Part shown: positions 1-19,816 of the stretch, one piece after another | Layout: the number at the start of each line of letters is the position of its first letter | Numbering within the stretch: the stretch's first letter is position 1 | NCBI GenBank assembly: GCA_964019055.1 | Contig: OZ025218.1 | Coordinates: forward strand, 10,413,486-10,477,485 | Reading direction: 5' to 3' | Source: Anthopleura xanthogrammica | Taxonomy: Eukaryota > Cnidaria > Anthozoa > Actiniaria > Actiniidae | Length of the DNA: 64,000 nt | Notes under the pieces: model-generated | The model's input: only the letters and a program-made list of their open reading frames with translations | What the model was told of the DNA's origin: nothing | The model's database searches: none | Made by a program: the position numbers and the translations under genes

Positions 1-1599
1 AGAACATTACTTATTTAGCAGAAAAGGAATAAACCAAACCAAGTGTGGTTTGCCATGAATAATATTCTATTGCTAACATTAGGGCTATGTAAACAATATA
101 CTTGAATCAATTACCATAAAATAACTGTGCATATTGCTTCAGGATGCTAGATATTTTACTCGACATGGGAATGAAAATATCTCTAAATACGATATTGATT
201 TTATGTGCTTATGTATTCCGATATTTTAATCTTCATACCTCGATAATCCTTTTATAACAATTTCAAAGAAATAATGACTCAATGTCTACAAAGAGTGACA
301 AAAGTTTTTGATGATTTTTTTTTTACTTTATTGAATGAAAATTACGAAAGCAATAACTCACTAGCAGGAATGAGACTACTGTCCATCTATCCTGTTGTGC
401 AGGCTTATCTTTCGTTCTCTTATTTTTTCTTGTATTTTTAACTAATTTTTTTTATCGATAAGTGCAATGCAAATCCCATTGGAAAACCTCTTATAACCAG
501 GGCGTTACAGAACTGACTTAATTTATCCAAAAGATCATTGCTTTTTTAATACTCAAAAATTTCCTTCGCTAAATGATCAATGCTAAGTCACATCCAATAT
601 TGGTTTTAGTCGTACAGAAAAAAATTGATGTATTTACGCTCCTGTATTAATCAAATACCTCGGTAAGTGCTCTTTCTTCTGGCACCAAAGCTTATCTGTG
701 AGTATATCTAATGAAGAAATTTTTGGTTTGCCGAAATAGAGAAGACAAGTGGTCATAGAATTTGTTATTTTTTGGTTTTAAATACTCCGCATGCTTTGAT
801 ATTTGATATTTTTGCTTAATATTCCTATACAAAAGAAATCACGGATGAAAAATTGTGATGACAATATTTGTAGCAGGCATGAGAGACCTTAAATGGCTCA
901 AGTGTGTCGCCCAAACGACAAACAATTTAATTTCCCGTATTCACATTTTCTAGGCTTTGAATAATATGAATGAGAAGTTACTGGGAATGAATTATTGATG
1001 AAATCTTGTGCAGTAGACAAGCGAAGTATTTGAATAATTACAAGGAAAATAGCCTCAAACAACTACCAGAACTTGTGGTAATGAGCTGGGTCAGAGTCAA
1101 TTAAGTCCTTGTATGAATGACGCGATGACAACGTCAAAATGTTTCAGCTTGATATTTTTTTCTATTCGTACAAAAACTAAGTAGATTTATCTTCTACTGA
1201 AAAACTAATTGCTTTGCCATTGAGGAATTCTTTTGGCAGTATTTCTCGGGTTGTGCTCTGACCAACAAAGAAGGCTTTTGTTATACACACCAAGATATAT
1301 CGTCAGACAGGTAACTCCAAATAAGAATATCTTCGATTTAATAATCAGTACTGCTAGCCAATGAGAAGGCTTCTCGTTGACATCACAGTCAAGCTTGGTC
1401 GTCGTAATCGTAATCCAAAGGAACACTTCATATCGGATGATTACATAGGTACTTGGCGCACCAACTGACAAACCTTAATACAAGACTAGCTAGTTCTTCT
1501 TGAGTTCCCTCGTGTCGGCTAGTATTGTTAAGGTGATTAACTCTTCGTTATCTCTTGTTTAGTGCCTTGGTTCTACATTTTCCAGGATTAGACGCGGCT
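1..1599. other. Intergenic AT-rich DNA with no supported gene
   Basis: I see no exon with homology, no RNA gene and no clear repeat here. Short open frames occur on both strands, but they have low-complexity composition and no splice or family support. Confidence 0.6.
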
Positions 1600-2286
1600 A
1601 TGGCTAACGTAGAAGAAGCCACACCACCTCCTCTTATTATTGCACCGACCAACGTAGGTAGTTTTCCGCGAAGATCTCGGATAAAGAAGCCTATGTCTCG
1701 AATTTCTTTAGCCACTGACCGCTTCTCTTGTACATCCTTTTTGACCACTGGGAGCTACAATGAAAGCGAGTTATCTTGGTCGGATTTGCCTCGATGGCGG
1801 AGTTTACCGAGTAATTTGGAAGAAGAAGTTTATTATGATGATTGCCCGGATATTTTACGCGCGTGGTCAAGGTATAGGCTTACGAACATGGCAAGAAGAT
1901 ACAAGACTATGGACTATATAAATATGATGATCGCTTCGCGTAATGAAATGATGAGAAGTGCAGAGATCGACTTAGGATCAAATTTATCGACTATGACAAT
2001 GACTGGGCTCTCTGTGAGTCGAGATCTGTTGTTTGATCGCGAGGATTTTTCTGAGCAAGGTTCCGCAAATGTTACAAGAAGCCCTTCAGAAGATCGACTT
2101 TCTTCGTCAGGGCAAAACGAGGAACAAAATATCAGTCTGACTGAAGCGAACTTGAAAGAAGCCTTGTGTCGCGTGTCAAATGCCGTGTCATGCGAGAGTC
2201 TAAATAAAAACCATCGTAAAATGAATAAAATTGAAAGATGGCTTTACAAATGCAGAAGCAACCCTCAAAATAGCTTTGTGGATTGA
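1600..2286 (+). CDS. Uncharacterised 228-residue protein
   Basis: This is an open frame of 228 codons starting at the ATG at 1600 (MANVEEATPPP) and ending in TGA. The frame is open upstream to 1555, but without an ATG, and a possible acceptor (ttttccag) lies just before the start, so a 5' non-coding exon is possible. The protein is polar. It has a basic stretch (PRRSRIKK) near residue 25, a Trp/Tyr-rich middle (SWSDLPRWRSL, then EEEVYYDDCPDILRAWSRYR), a Met-rich stretch and a Ser/Glu-rich C-terminal third. I see no signal peptide or membrane segment. Codon use looks coding and the composition is not repetitive, unlike the neighbouring short frames. I do not recognise the family. Its nearest neighbour downstream is PTEN, more than 4 kb away. 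Confidence 0.6.
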   Translation: MANVEEATPPPLIIAPTNVGSFPRRSRIKKPMSRISLATDRFSCTSFLTTGSYNESELSWSDLPRWRSLPSNLEEEVYYDDCPDILRAWSRYRLTNMARRYKTMDYINMMIASRNEMMRSAEIDLGSNLSTMTMTGLSVSRDLLFDREDFSEQGSANVTRSPSEDRLSSSGQNEEQNISLTEANLKEALCRVSNAVSCESLNKNHRKMNKIERWLYKCRSNPQNSFVD

Positions 2287-5200
2287 GAAAGAAATTCGAG
2301 GAAACTCAAAAGGAGAGAATTGAATGGAAGAAATGGAATCGTTTCATATGAATCAATGAAAGCCAAGCTGGATTGTTTTCAGCGTGTAGCCACCTGTTCA
2401 GCAATATGTTTTTGGGATCAAATGTTATGGAATCGGAAAGAAACGATTATCAAGCTGAAATATAATCAAAGAAGTTTGTTTGATAAATGGCTAAACAAAG
2501 ACTTTCCCTTTAATATACATACAGAGATGATCTGTGTACATTGTGTTCAGGGGGAAATATGATTCATATTTGGGAATGAAAAGTCTTATCTTATACGTAC
2601 TGTGGAATATGTTTGATACATTCAAACATTTATCGAAACAGCTTAGAAAAACTTCGCATGACCGAGCGAAAAGAGGAACAATATCGAGTGCATGCATAAC
2701 AACGGCGAAAACTACTTGGAAATTCTAGTACAGCACTATGAATATCATTAGTTTGTACTATATTTATTTTTCCATTGTCTTCAGGCTGTTCAGGACGCCG
2801 AAAGGAAGAATGGAAGACTAGAACACTGCGCTCAAAAACGCGTTGAATAAATCTAGCTGATAAGCTCACAACGAGAAGAACACAAGAAAATTGTGTCTAG
2901 CGCTTCCATGCATTGACTTAACCATCCATTGAGGATTAAAGGTTCAAACAGACAATCTTATCAATGTTAATAACGACCCGGAAGTCGATCAACAAAATGC
3001 ATTACGATGATCAAAATTTTTCGCCAATTTATCCAACCAAATGACCCTGTATTGGGTAATCTAAGTTGTTGGTGAATGATCCCTTGCCTCGAGGTAACGT
3101 CTTGTACACATTCTTGAGGTAGAAATACTGTCTTTGTCTTAGATAAAGACTTCAAAAAAGACTAAGTTTATGCCAGCTTTGAAAATTTAAAAAAAAATTT
3201 GCGTATTTTCCCTCGACGCGTAGAATCAAAACAAAACCTGCCATCTGCTTCATGCATAAAATTGATTAATAGCCATATACCTCGGTTGTAGTGTTGAGAA
3301 TGAAATATTCATTCTTCCTTACATGGGTGAATATTCCTTATTTCCTATAATTTTATTTAAAACTTACTTATAGATTCGGATTCAATGCCGTTGTTGTTGA
3401 AAAATATTCCTAAGTGCTTGGAAAATACCAATTATGAAAAGCGTATGCCATCGCAAAGCATCCTTGATATTGATCGGCCATGCTTGAAGCTCACAGTCAA
3501 AAATATTCAAAAACGATAAGAAAAAAAATATAATAAAAACAAAATAAAACCTCTCAGAAAACAGAAGACAAATCGGAATAAAATACTTGGTTGATGTTAT
3601 CAAAGGTGCCTTTTTCTGAATTCCAAATTTTCGTGAGTCTGAAAGAGCTCCTTTCCATTCAATTATCAGATGTATTTCATAATCGTCTTTTATCTCATGT
3701 GGTGACATCGAAGGAAGCAGTTAGTCACACTTTACGCAGGTCTAATGGAATGGGGGTTTATATTCCTATATGAACTTTATGACAGACAGAAGTGAGTGTG
3801 TTCCAGAAAGATTTAGACGTAAATGACATAAGTTGCACGCACGCCATCCCAATGTCATTACAGTGACATCAGTAACACTTGACTGCCGCTAGCTGCTAAA
3901 GTCTTTACGAATATATTTAAAAGTCTTGCAGCGCTGCCTAAAATCATTTTGCAAGCCAAATTAAAGTCAATATTGTGATGTAAACAAAGGGGAAGGAATA
4001 AAACAAAAGACGTTTCAATTTTCCAGTAATTTTTTTCTTCACTTTTTGTTACGCACTTTCATATACGCGCGTTGGCTTCTAGTTAGCGCGCATCAACATA
4101 TCGCATATGTTATTGTGCATATATTATGATCAATAAGTGGATTAGTTTAATCTTCTTTGGATGCAAAGCTATATCTTCATAATTCACTGCCAAAACTCTA
4201 CTATAAGTATTCGTCATGTGTTTGATAGAGATGACAGACCTACAACTTGCATGGCGCACATTGTTTGGCTTCTCCTGATAGTTTACCCGCGCAAAAGCCG
4301 AACAATCAATTCTGTTATTCTAGAATTCGGTTCCTCTTCGTTCCCGGTAATTGAAAGATGAAAATGCCGGACTTTCTTATTGCGCAGGTTTTTTATTGTT
4401 TTTGCGGCGCTGATTATACGGTCTTCATTAGACGAAAAACATACATTTGGTGGCTCTAACGTTCGCCGAAGGAGCTTCATCGTCGCGTCTTTGCGCGCGA
4501 CCATTTCATTCTTTTGTTTTTGCCATGTTTACTGTTTATTTTTTCAGCTCCGACGATCTTTTTTTTTCCAGAGATTCGCTTCCTTACAATTCTTTTTTCA
4601 TTATTTACCGGATAATTTTTATCATTTTGCCAGTCACTCTCATTCAAAGTCAACTCAACACCGGAAACGATGCACTAATAGATTTGGAGCCAAATTGCTT
4701 GGGTTTTTCTCATTATCCATCGATCCCTCCCCGAACCACTCATCAAAGTTTTTATGCAATAACTAAATTAGACTTCTAAAGGATGTTTGTTACGATATTC
4801 TATAGCGACGCTGTTAGTCTAATGGAAGTGTTCAAATTAATTTTTCAAGTCAACCCGCTTTAGTTTTGTCATTAACTATTTCATTAGTGTCTTTAACACA
4901 ACGACCACTAAGATTCCATGCCACGATATATGCGATTGTATTGGCCTATTTATGTCTCTTATGGGAAAGGTTTCAGCGCAATACTATTAATGTCATTCTG
5001 TTGGAAGAGCAAATGTAGGTCTCTAATGGGGTATTTTCTAATTTCCGCGCATACATTTTAACAAACTCGCGCTGTACTAGCAGCTCTATAAATTGACCCT
5101 TCTCGAAATTATCTTGGATGTGAGGCTAACATGAAACACAAAAGGAACCACACTTTTTCTCGATGGAATTTATGGCATTTCTTTCGTATTTCCAGGTTAG

Positions 5201-6495
5201 CCTCGCATTCAAGATAATCTTGAGAAGGGTCCATTGTGTTTTTTCTTCTCTGGGCTTGCTGTGGAAGAAGTGGAATGCTTTCTGTATACATCTTTACCAA
5301 TCGCTTGAAACCTTTCGATCACGTAAATCGTGTATATCAATCATGTCATTAACCTTCGGACAATATGACTCATTCAAATATTGATGGTTAATCATAGCTG
5401 ATGTTCGCGCATGTCGTCCAGATATCGCCTTTTTATTAGTGCTCGCTCTAGTTTATATGATATAAACTCGGCTCCAACATGGCGCATTATATTCTGCTCG
5501 GTCGCATAACATGAAACACAACATTTTTTGCCTACTACATGAAATGCGAAAACCCACGTGCAAATATCGGCGCTTCAGCAGTGGCGGATTTAGACTCGAG
5601 GGCCTTTTTGGAATTTGATATCAAGCACCCTAAATGGCAGATATCATGTGATAAGCAGTTTGGCTTGTATGACAAGTATGACATCATAGCTGTCATGTCG
5701 AATGACTGGATGGCAGCGATGTCTTTTGTCCTTGTGCATTGGACGCCATTGTCGCGCCATGTTGGTTGATTTTGACAAAACATTTGCTTTTGATGATGGT
5801 CTTCTGTGATGTCATCGAGATCGGACATGGTTGTCCTTATCGCTAGTCTGCCATATTGAATCACAGCGATGCATTCTGGGATTGATACCTCAGTTGACAT
5901 GGCAATGTATTCAATTTAACAAAGGTATGAGTTGCCGCTTTCGAGTTTGTTCAGTAATTCAAGTAACAGTCAGTAACCTCGTGCTCTGCTAGAACGTGAA
6001 CTAAAACAGTCAAGCTTCGATCATTTTTCGCCGTTTCTTTTTTTCTGTATTACCGAGATTTAGATTAAGTTACACCAACACAGAAAAACAGCAAAACCTT
6101 GGAGTGAAAGCAAGATCAATATTCTATTCTATTAATAAATTAACTATGAATTAAGTTCAGATTGGTTCAGATAGTACCCTTCCCCACCCTCCCCTCCCTA
6201 GATGTTTCAGTCTAGTCCCCAGTCCTCCACTAGGTTCATGTCCATATTTGGTATAGTGGAAGGTTGTTCTTCCTCCTTCTCGACTGTCATGGCGGATGAA
6301 GCAAGGCTTTGACTTCAACACCAATCACCGTATTTCTACGGTAAAAATAACCTGTAAAACTACACAGATATTACTGTTGACTCTACACCAAACTGTTGGA
6401 TTGGTTTAATCTAAAACTAATGACGAAGCAGCCGTTATCTGTGCACATTTGACCAGGAATTCCTAAAGTTTTGAAAGGACTTGGAGTTGTACGCG
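2287..6495. other. Gene-poor intergenic stretch upstream of PTEN
   Basis: No convincing coding exon is visible. Several 60-130 codon open frames exist on both strands (for example around 4380-4779 and 5535-5900), but they overlap each other antisense and resemble no family. The part just before 6496 should hold the PTEN promoter and 5' UTR. I see no strong TATA box. A foldback repeat lies at 5094-5234. Confidence 0.5.
5094..5234. repeat. Foldback inverted repeat, MITE-like
   Basis: Two arms of about 37 bp face each other. The left arm contains cttctcgaaattatcttgga and then tgaggctaac. The right arm contains gttagcctcg and then aagataatcttgagaaggg. The loop is about 65 bp. No coding capacity is present, so this is probably a short non-autonomous element. 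Confidence 0.6.
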
Positions 6496-14029
<7,534 letters not shown>

Positions 14030-14709
14030 AATCTTGTGAATGACGGGTTTGATTCATAACTACAATCATTTGATGAATTATACACTAGGAGCCAACGCAC
14101 AGCAGCCATCCTTAGGGTGGAAAAAGTGTAGAGACGAGAGGCATTTGTCAAAGAAGAAAATGTCTATTGTTTTTGCCAAGAGGTGGCTGCCGTGAAATTC
14201 ACATTGCCCATAATACATTGCAGTTTTGGGGGAGGGTATTCACTGGGTAAAAACTGCACATATTATGCTTAACACTGATCAAACGATATCACAAATATGC
14301 ATATTATGATGCTTAAAGATGTATACGAAACAACCAGAAACAAAAAGAAAGAATTTTGAAGAAGTCTATAAAGTAAATTTTGAGCACTTCATGAGTCAGT
14401 TCATTTTCTGTAACACTAAACTTCTTGATGTTCTGAATGTGGGAAAATAACTCAGAATAAACTAATAATCAATATTTTACAGATTAAAGCAAGTATATGT
14501 GTCAATCAAATTTTGACTGACACTTTTTGACCCCCCACCCCCAAATGCAAGTATTATCGGCAATGTGAAAGTAGAAAATGTAGAGTGATTCTATTTAACC
14601 CATAAAATAGATGTTACTAATAGATAAATAATAAGGAAATTGAAATCATGTGTAAAAGGAGTATGTAATAGGTGTCACGCAGGATGACTATTTTATACCT
14701 ACACTTCTA

Positions 14710-15163
14710 GAATAGACCAATTCACGGTTTTCGGCCGCCATTTTGAATTGGGGCAAACCTGTAGAAAAATATATAGAAATCTGGATCACTTTGACTTCCC
14801 ATAGCTCTGCTCATTTTTGTTGGATTTGCAAAATTTCAATAACCAGCAAGCATGTACAGCAGCTTTCGGTTGGAAAATAAGATCAATGTAATAGTCACTC
14901 GTTTTTCTATCATTTCCATAACTCACGTGCCAATCGTTTTATTAAGAAAACAAAAATCTTATTTTCTCAATTTGTAGCTTTCCAATATCCATCATTAAGG
15001 GTCATAAATAACAACGAAAATATCTTTTGAAAAAAGTTTAAATTTTGAAAACTCAACAAAACTGAGCAGAGTTATGGGAAGTCAAAGTGATCCAGATTTC
15101 TATACATTTTGCCCAGTTTGCCCCAATTCAAGACCTGCCAAAAACCATGAATTTGTCTATTCC
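14710..15163. mobile_element. MITE family E, intact copy with long TIRs
   Basis: The left end contains gaatagaccaattcacggtt, then ttgaattggggcaaac. The right end is its inverted counterpart, with gtttgccccaattcaag, then ccatgaatttgtctattc. Similarity between the arms extends inward over about 150 bp, including gaaatctggatcactttgac. A second copy at 62060-62985 is interrupted by another element. Confidence 0.85.
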
Positions 15164-17400
15164 AATAGATTTTATTTCGTGGGTAAAATAGAATCACTCT
15201 CTCATAAACATTTTATTTACTTAATAATCAAGAGCAAAAGCCTAAAAACTTGTGAAAATATATGTATTTTCTTTTCTTTTCCTTTTTTAAAAATTTTGAT
15301 ACAAAATAATCGAGAAAAATACCGAATCAAACATTTTGTATAGTTGAGGAGAAGTCCTGACAAAATGTACAAAAGTGACTTCCATTTTATTGATATACAA
15401 ATGTACGTTAAGCTTTGTTGTTATATTTTCTATACATTCTACTTTTGTCTACTGTCAATATTTTTAGTCTGTTATTATTAATTGTTATTAATTATTATTA
15501 ATCTGTATTAGTCATCTGGTTGTAAATTCTCTTTTATAGACAGATCCAGGATGAGGCATAAGGATATTCATACTTCTACGGCATGTTTTTAAGTGCCAAC
15601 CAATCAATCATGGTCAGCTGATCAATCGATCGGCACACAGCTGCTAGAATGACATACCCTTGAGATTACTTTTATCATGGATATCATTTGTTTCTGTGAT
15701 TTAGAGTGGCTTAATAACCTTACATCCTGAACATTCCTGGATCTGTGGTCAACATCCTCGAAAAAAATTGTGTATAGTGATAATGATTTTACACCCAAAA
15801 ATCTCCTTGATTTTGGTTATGTAACCTGTAGCAAATTAAACTTAAAACTCTAAATGCATAATATTACTATTAATTACCTAGGAAAACGTTTTTACATTTA
15901 CAAGACTCTGAGAATGAATTGATCAAGACACTGACAGTGATGTACAACAAAGTACTGAATTTTATTTCTCGTACTAACAGTTATTTTTATGCATGCATGG
16001 TTGCATTAAAATGCGATTTTATTTAATTATTAATTTTCTATTAGATCACTAATAATTTAGAAGCTATGCAGATTTTGAATGAATCTAAAAATCATAGTAA
16101 TCATAAACTTGCATTTTCTTGACCTGTGCATTAGTAGGGGTGTCGAATAGTCCAGGCTTGACTTTACAAGACCTCGAGACAAGGTTATTTTTGTAAGTCT
16201 GAGATGCCTGTTTCAAAATTCGAGACTCAGACATCATTGCTTTTCATGAAAAAAACGAGACTTCAAGACCCACTAAATTTGACTGAAATTCGAGAGATTT
16301 GACTTCTTAGGGGACCTTTCTAATGACCCTGACATAAGCTTGGTTGTATTATGTCTTTGTTTAACTCGTACTTCAAAAGATAAAAGACACAAAGAATTTT
16401 ATTCTCAAAAGAATTAAGATGGGAAGAATTTCTCAGCTATAAATATAATCAATCAATCATGTATGAATACTAAGATAATGTTGTACAACATATTCATGGA
16501 GCTATGGGAGTGAATAAAATGACTTGATATTTTTTTTAATGCATTTATTTCTTTTAGTGGGGGATTTGGGAGGGGGAATCAAGGATTGATTTTAGGGGCT
16601 TTCATTTATTAGTGTATGGGGGGGGGGGGTCAGGTTATTTTTGGAAGCTATTTAGGGGATATTTACTTATGTAGCCTTAATAAACTGGACAAAATGTAGG
16701 GGGTTATGATGTTGTAACTTGTGCCTTGGGTTCTTTTTATGGACAACAAATGTGCTTACAGATTAAACACAGGAGATCTTTATCCACAACTTTCTCTTCA
16801 GCACATGTTCTAAGTCTCATGTCCCAGAAGCTTACTCACTGGTGAGGGGTGCGTCAAAACGCTGCAATATTTTTGCTGATCCCCCCTCCCACCTTACACT
16901 ATTAGGGAGTGGAATGTTTATTTTTCTAGATGGATCAACTGCACTGCCAATAGCTGTTATTACGGATGCATGCAAATGAGATGAAAATAAGAAATACAAG
17001 TGAGGCTATTGGGTCGATACAATGCTTGTTGTCTCATTTGCATGCATCTGTTATACTGTAACAGCTATTGAAATCAGACTTGATTGGAAATGAAAATAAT
17101 ATAATACTGCAATTTATCTTTTATTTGTTTGATTTTACATTTTTACGGCTTGTTTCTCAGTAACAAAAATATGCAAAATTATTATTTACAATGTCATTAA
17201 AAAATATACAGAAAATTGAATTTAATTAAGATGCATAACAATTAATAATATAATACATAAGAATTTTATTTAAGTTTCCTTATTATTTGATTAATTCCAC
17301 GAGATGATCTATTCAGATGTGCTTCAGTGTTCGTTACATCATAGACCATAACACAGGAACCCCATAACTTGGGCTGTTCCTCAATAATTGTGTAACATTG
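15164..17400. other. Intergenic region between PTEN and the E2 gene
   Basis: The two genes are convergent, so this holds two 3' ends. I see AT-rich unique DNA, a G-rich patch at about 16555-16690, and one foldback MITE at 16948-17070. No exon is supported. Confidence 0.5.
16948..17070. mobile_element. Foldback MITE family F, copy 1
   Basis: The left end is AATAGCTGTTATTACGGATG followed by CATGCAAATGAGA. The right end is tctcatttgcatgcatctg, then gtaacagctatt. A related copy lies at 22112-22237 inside the IKK gene. The arms carry an ATGCAAAT octamer. Confidence 0.8.
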
Positions 17401-18174
17401 TCAGCTAATTTTAGTTCTTTCGTCCTCCGGCTGATTTCTTGTATTTTGCAGGCCTATCTTATCATGAGTACAAATATCATTTTTGGTATTTAGAATGTCA
17501 TTTTCTGAAAGTTCATCGCTTTTGACAATCATGTCGCCTTCGAGACAACGAGTTGTTTCATCATCCTTAGAGATGGTCTCTGTGTGCACTGGGTCTTCGC
17601 CCCCAGTGCCATCATCGTTGTCTCTGCATTCAGGAGCTTTTATTTCTGTAGTATCTTCATTTTCTAGTTCTTCTTCGACAATATTTCTGTCATACTCTAC
17701 GTCCTCAACTATAGCACCTTCTAATGATTTCTTGACATCCTCCTCGAACGAGTTGTGTTGTTCTTCATCCTCTGGGTTGAAGTATGGGTTCAGAGGATCA
17801 TCCAAATTTGGATTATAAAGCAAGAATAGCAAACCCTGCACACAGTCTTCCAGGTCATTCTTATTTGTCCAATCATCAAATAAACTCAAGCATACTTCGC
17901 CAGCTTCATCATCACTGCAGGTATCACTGATGTTTGGATGGTATATTCTCGTCTCACAGCGCACTTTTGGTGGTTCTTCAGGGTAGTTTTCGGTACGAAC
18001 TTTAAAATTGAACTTCCCTCTCTTGTAGTAGCCATCAGTTGGTTTGATTTCGAGATCAAACTCTGCCAAATCGTCTTCGAAGTTTAGGACTTTTGCTTGA
18101 TTGTTTGAAAGCTTTATGACATTTTTAAGAAGACGATGAAAATCGTGAGTAAGTGGCGTGAGTTGCCCACACAT
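17401..18174 (-). CDS. UBE2M/UBE2F-like E2 conjugating enzyme with acidic C-terminal extension, 257 aa
   Basis: This is a single-exon frame whose start Met (MCGQLTPLTHD) is the first in frame. Residues about 10-150 form a UBC fold closest by eye to the NEDD8 E2s: GYYKRGKFNFKV, YPEEPPKVRCET, the HPN triad (79-81) and the active-site Cys95 in GEVCLSL. DDPLNPYF matches the C-terminal helix region. Between HPN and Cys95 there are about five extra residues, including a CSDDE stretch, compared with ordinary E2s. Residues about 150-257 are a Glu/Asp-rich tail with no recognised domain. UBE2M is about 183 aa, so the tail is an addition. It lacks introns while its neighbours have many, which raises retrogene origin as a possibility. 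Function as an E2 is well supported. The modifier it carries (NEDD8 or ubiquitin) is inference. Confidence 0.85.
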   Translation of the reverse strand: MCGQLTPLTHDFHRLLKNVIKLSNNQAKVLNFEDDLAEFDLEIKPTDGYYKRGKFNFKVRTENYPEEPPKVRCETRIYHPNISDTCSDDEAGEVCLSLFDDWTNKNDLEDCVQGLLFLLYNPNLDDPLNPYFNPEDEEQHNSFEEDVKKSLEGAIVEDVEYDRNIVEEELENEDTTEIKAPECRDNDDGTGGEDPVHTETISKDDETTRCLEGDMIVKSDELSENDILNTKNDICTHDKIGLQNTRNQPEDERTKIS

Positions 18175-19816
18175 TTTGTGGTTATATATCGACTATCTTC
18201 TTGTCTTTTTCCTTCGCTGATGAATCGTATTTCTAGATTTCTTCCTTTCCGTGTAAGTTAGTTGCTTGTTTGACCTGGAATGAATCTTGCAAGCCGTTAA
18301 AAAGACAAATATTTAGCCCAAGTTAAAAATATTACATCAGAAAATATTATCAAAACTTGCAAGGTTTGACGTTCGTGGTGCAACCGGAAGCAAAACAACA
18401 CGAAAAGAACCAATCACGGAGCAGCATTCTTGAAAACCGGAAATAAAGTTGCACCATATGATGCAATCTGCAGAAATAGGGGAATACCCCCTGTGAAGAA
18501 TCATATATTTTATTTTATACTATTGTAATTATTTTCTAAAAATCATTAAGTACATTTTATTATCTCTTTATCTTTCTATTTTTATTTATCATTAATAGCA
18601 TTGTTAATGGAAATACTGTTCTTAAATTTGTATTGAAAATGATAGGAAAAACCGAAAAAAAAAACTGAATATGAAAAGATAGGAAGAGGAAGATAATATT
18701 AAAAAAGAGAAACTAAAATGAAAAAATAAAATAAAATGAAAAAGAGAAGAGAAATAAAGAATAAAATGTGAAACAAAATGAGAAAATGAGGTATTTGTTT
18801 CCAGTTTCCGCTCGGTATACATATCCCATCATGCAGTAGCTGGCTGGTGTGTTTATACTCGAGTATTAGTTTAACTTCCAGGAAACGGAGGAAAAAAGAC
18901 GAGAAAAGTCAAAAACTGCCGAGAAAACGCTAAGATTTACTGATTTTCTCCCTTAGACTCCAATCTACTCTATGTACAGTATGTAACCACACGGTAAGGG
19001 AACTTTTAATCGTAATCTCGTTTGTAGTTGGTGAGTATTAGGACTTCAAAGCTTATGAGGATTTTCTACTTCTGGGTGTCTTCAAACACTTTATTCTCAA
19101 AGCTTGTTATTCGAGTTAATCCAGGAATTAGGCTGCTTAAAAGGAGTTTCAATTAGTTTTACCCTCCCATGCTTGGAGATTTATTTGGGTGATAATCAGC
19201 CGAATAAGCATGCACTCACACATGGATGCTATCCTGGGCTGCTGTCGTTGAAAGTTGTCCTTAACATTTCAAAATTTGACATATCTGAGCTGGATAATCT
19301 TTAATTTTGAAAATAACATAATATATTATGTGAATTTAGTTGAGTTAGTACCAATGAATACCGCTGGAACTTTTTTTCTTAACGTTGTCCCTGCATTTCA
19401 GCAAGGCCATGTGACCATCCCCTTGACTATTAAGCTTATATCCTTTATTCGTTTTGATGCAGTGGTAATTACAAAACTTATATCGAAATAGTTATAATAA
19501 ATAAATTTATCTCAGATTCTGAGAATTTTAGACAAACGGATAAAGGAAAATATACTGAAAGTAAACTCATCAAATCTATTTTTAATTTCATTGAATCCGT
19601 ATGTGTGAGGCTATTCCCTTTAGCTCTTAAACGTTTCATGATTAGAAGTTAACTTATTGTCGTTATCATTATCATTATCTTACAAATGTAATCTGAAGAC
19701 TGTTAATTATTAACTTTTATAACTTTTTTTTGTTAAATTGGCAGCTAGTTTAAAGAACCAGATATTCAAATGAAAAGATTCAAGTAAGCTATACGTATTC
19801 CTGCAGAGTTGTAAAA
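18175..19816. promoter_or_regulatory. Divergent intergenic region between the E2 gene and IKK
   Basis: The genes run away from each other, so both promoters should lie here. A near-palindrome GGGGAATACCCC at 18479-18490 resembles NF-kB sites but does not fit the consensus exactly. An A-rich purine tract spans about 18640-18790. There is no obvious TATA box and no other exon is supported. Confidence 0.4.

Noticed and set aside
2320..2562. 80-codon open frame after the first gene
   Set aside because: It probably lies in the 3' UTR or downstream DNA. No homology or splice signal links it to the upstream ORF.
4380..4779. Two overlapping Phe/Ser-rich open frames
   Set aside because: They overlap in different frames, are low in complexity and resemble no family. 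T-rich DNA explains them.
17483..17818. Ser-rich open frame on the plus strand
   Set aside because: It is the antisense shadow of the acidic tail of the E2 gene.
18479..18490. NF-kB autoregulatory site upstream of IKK
   Set aside because: GGGGAATACCCC is a near-palindrome but departs from the kB consensus in the pyrimidine half and lies over 1.3 kb from the start codon, so it is only a weak candidate.
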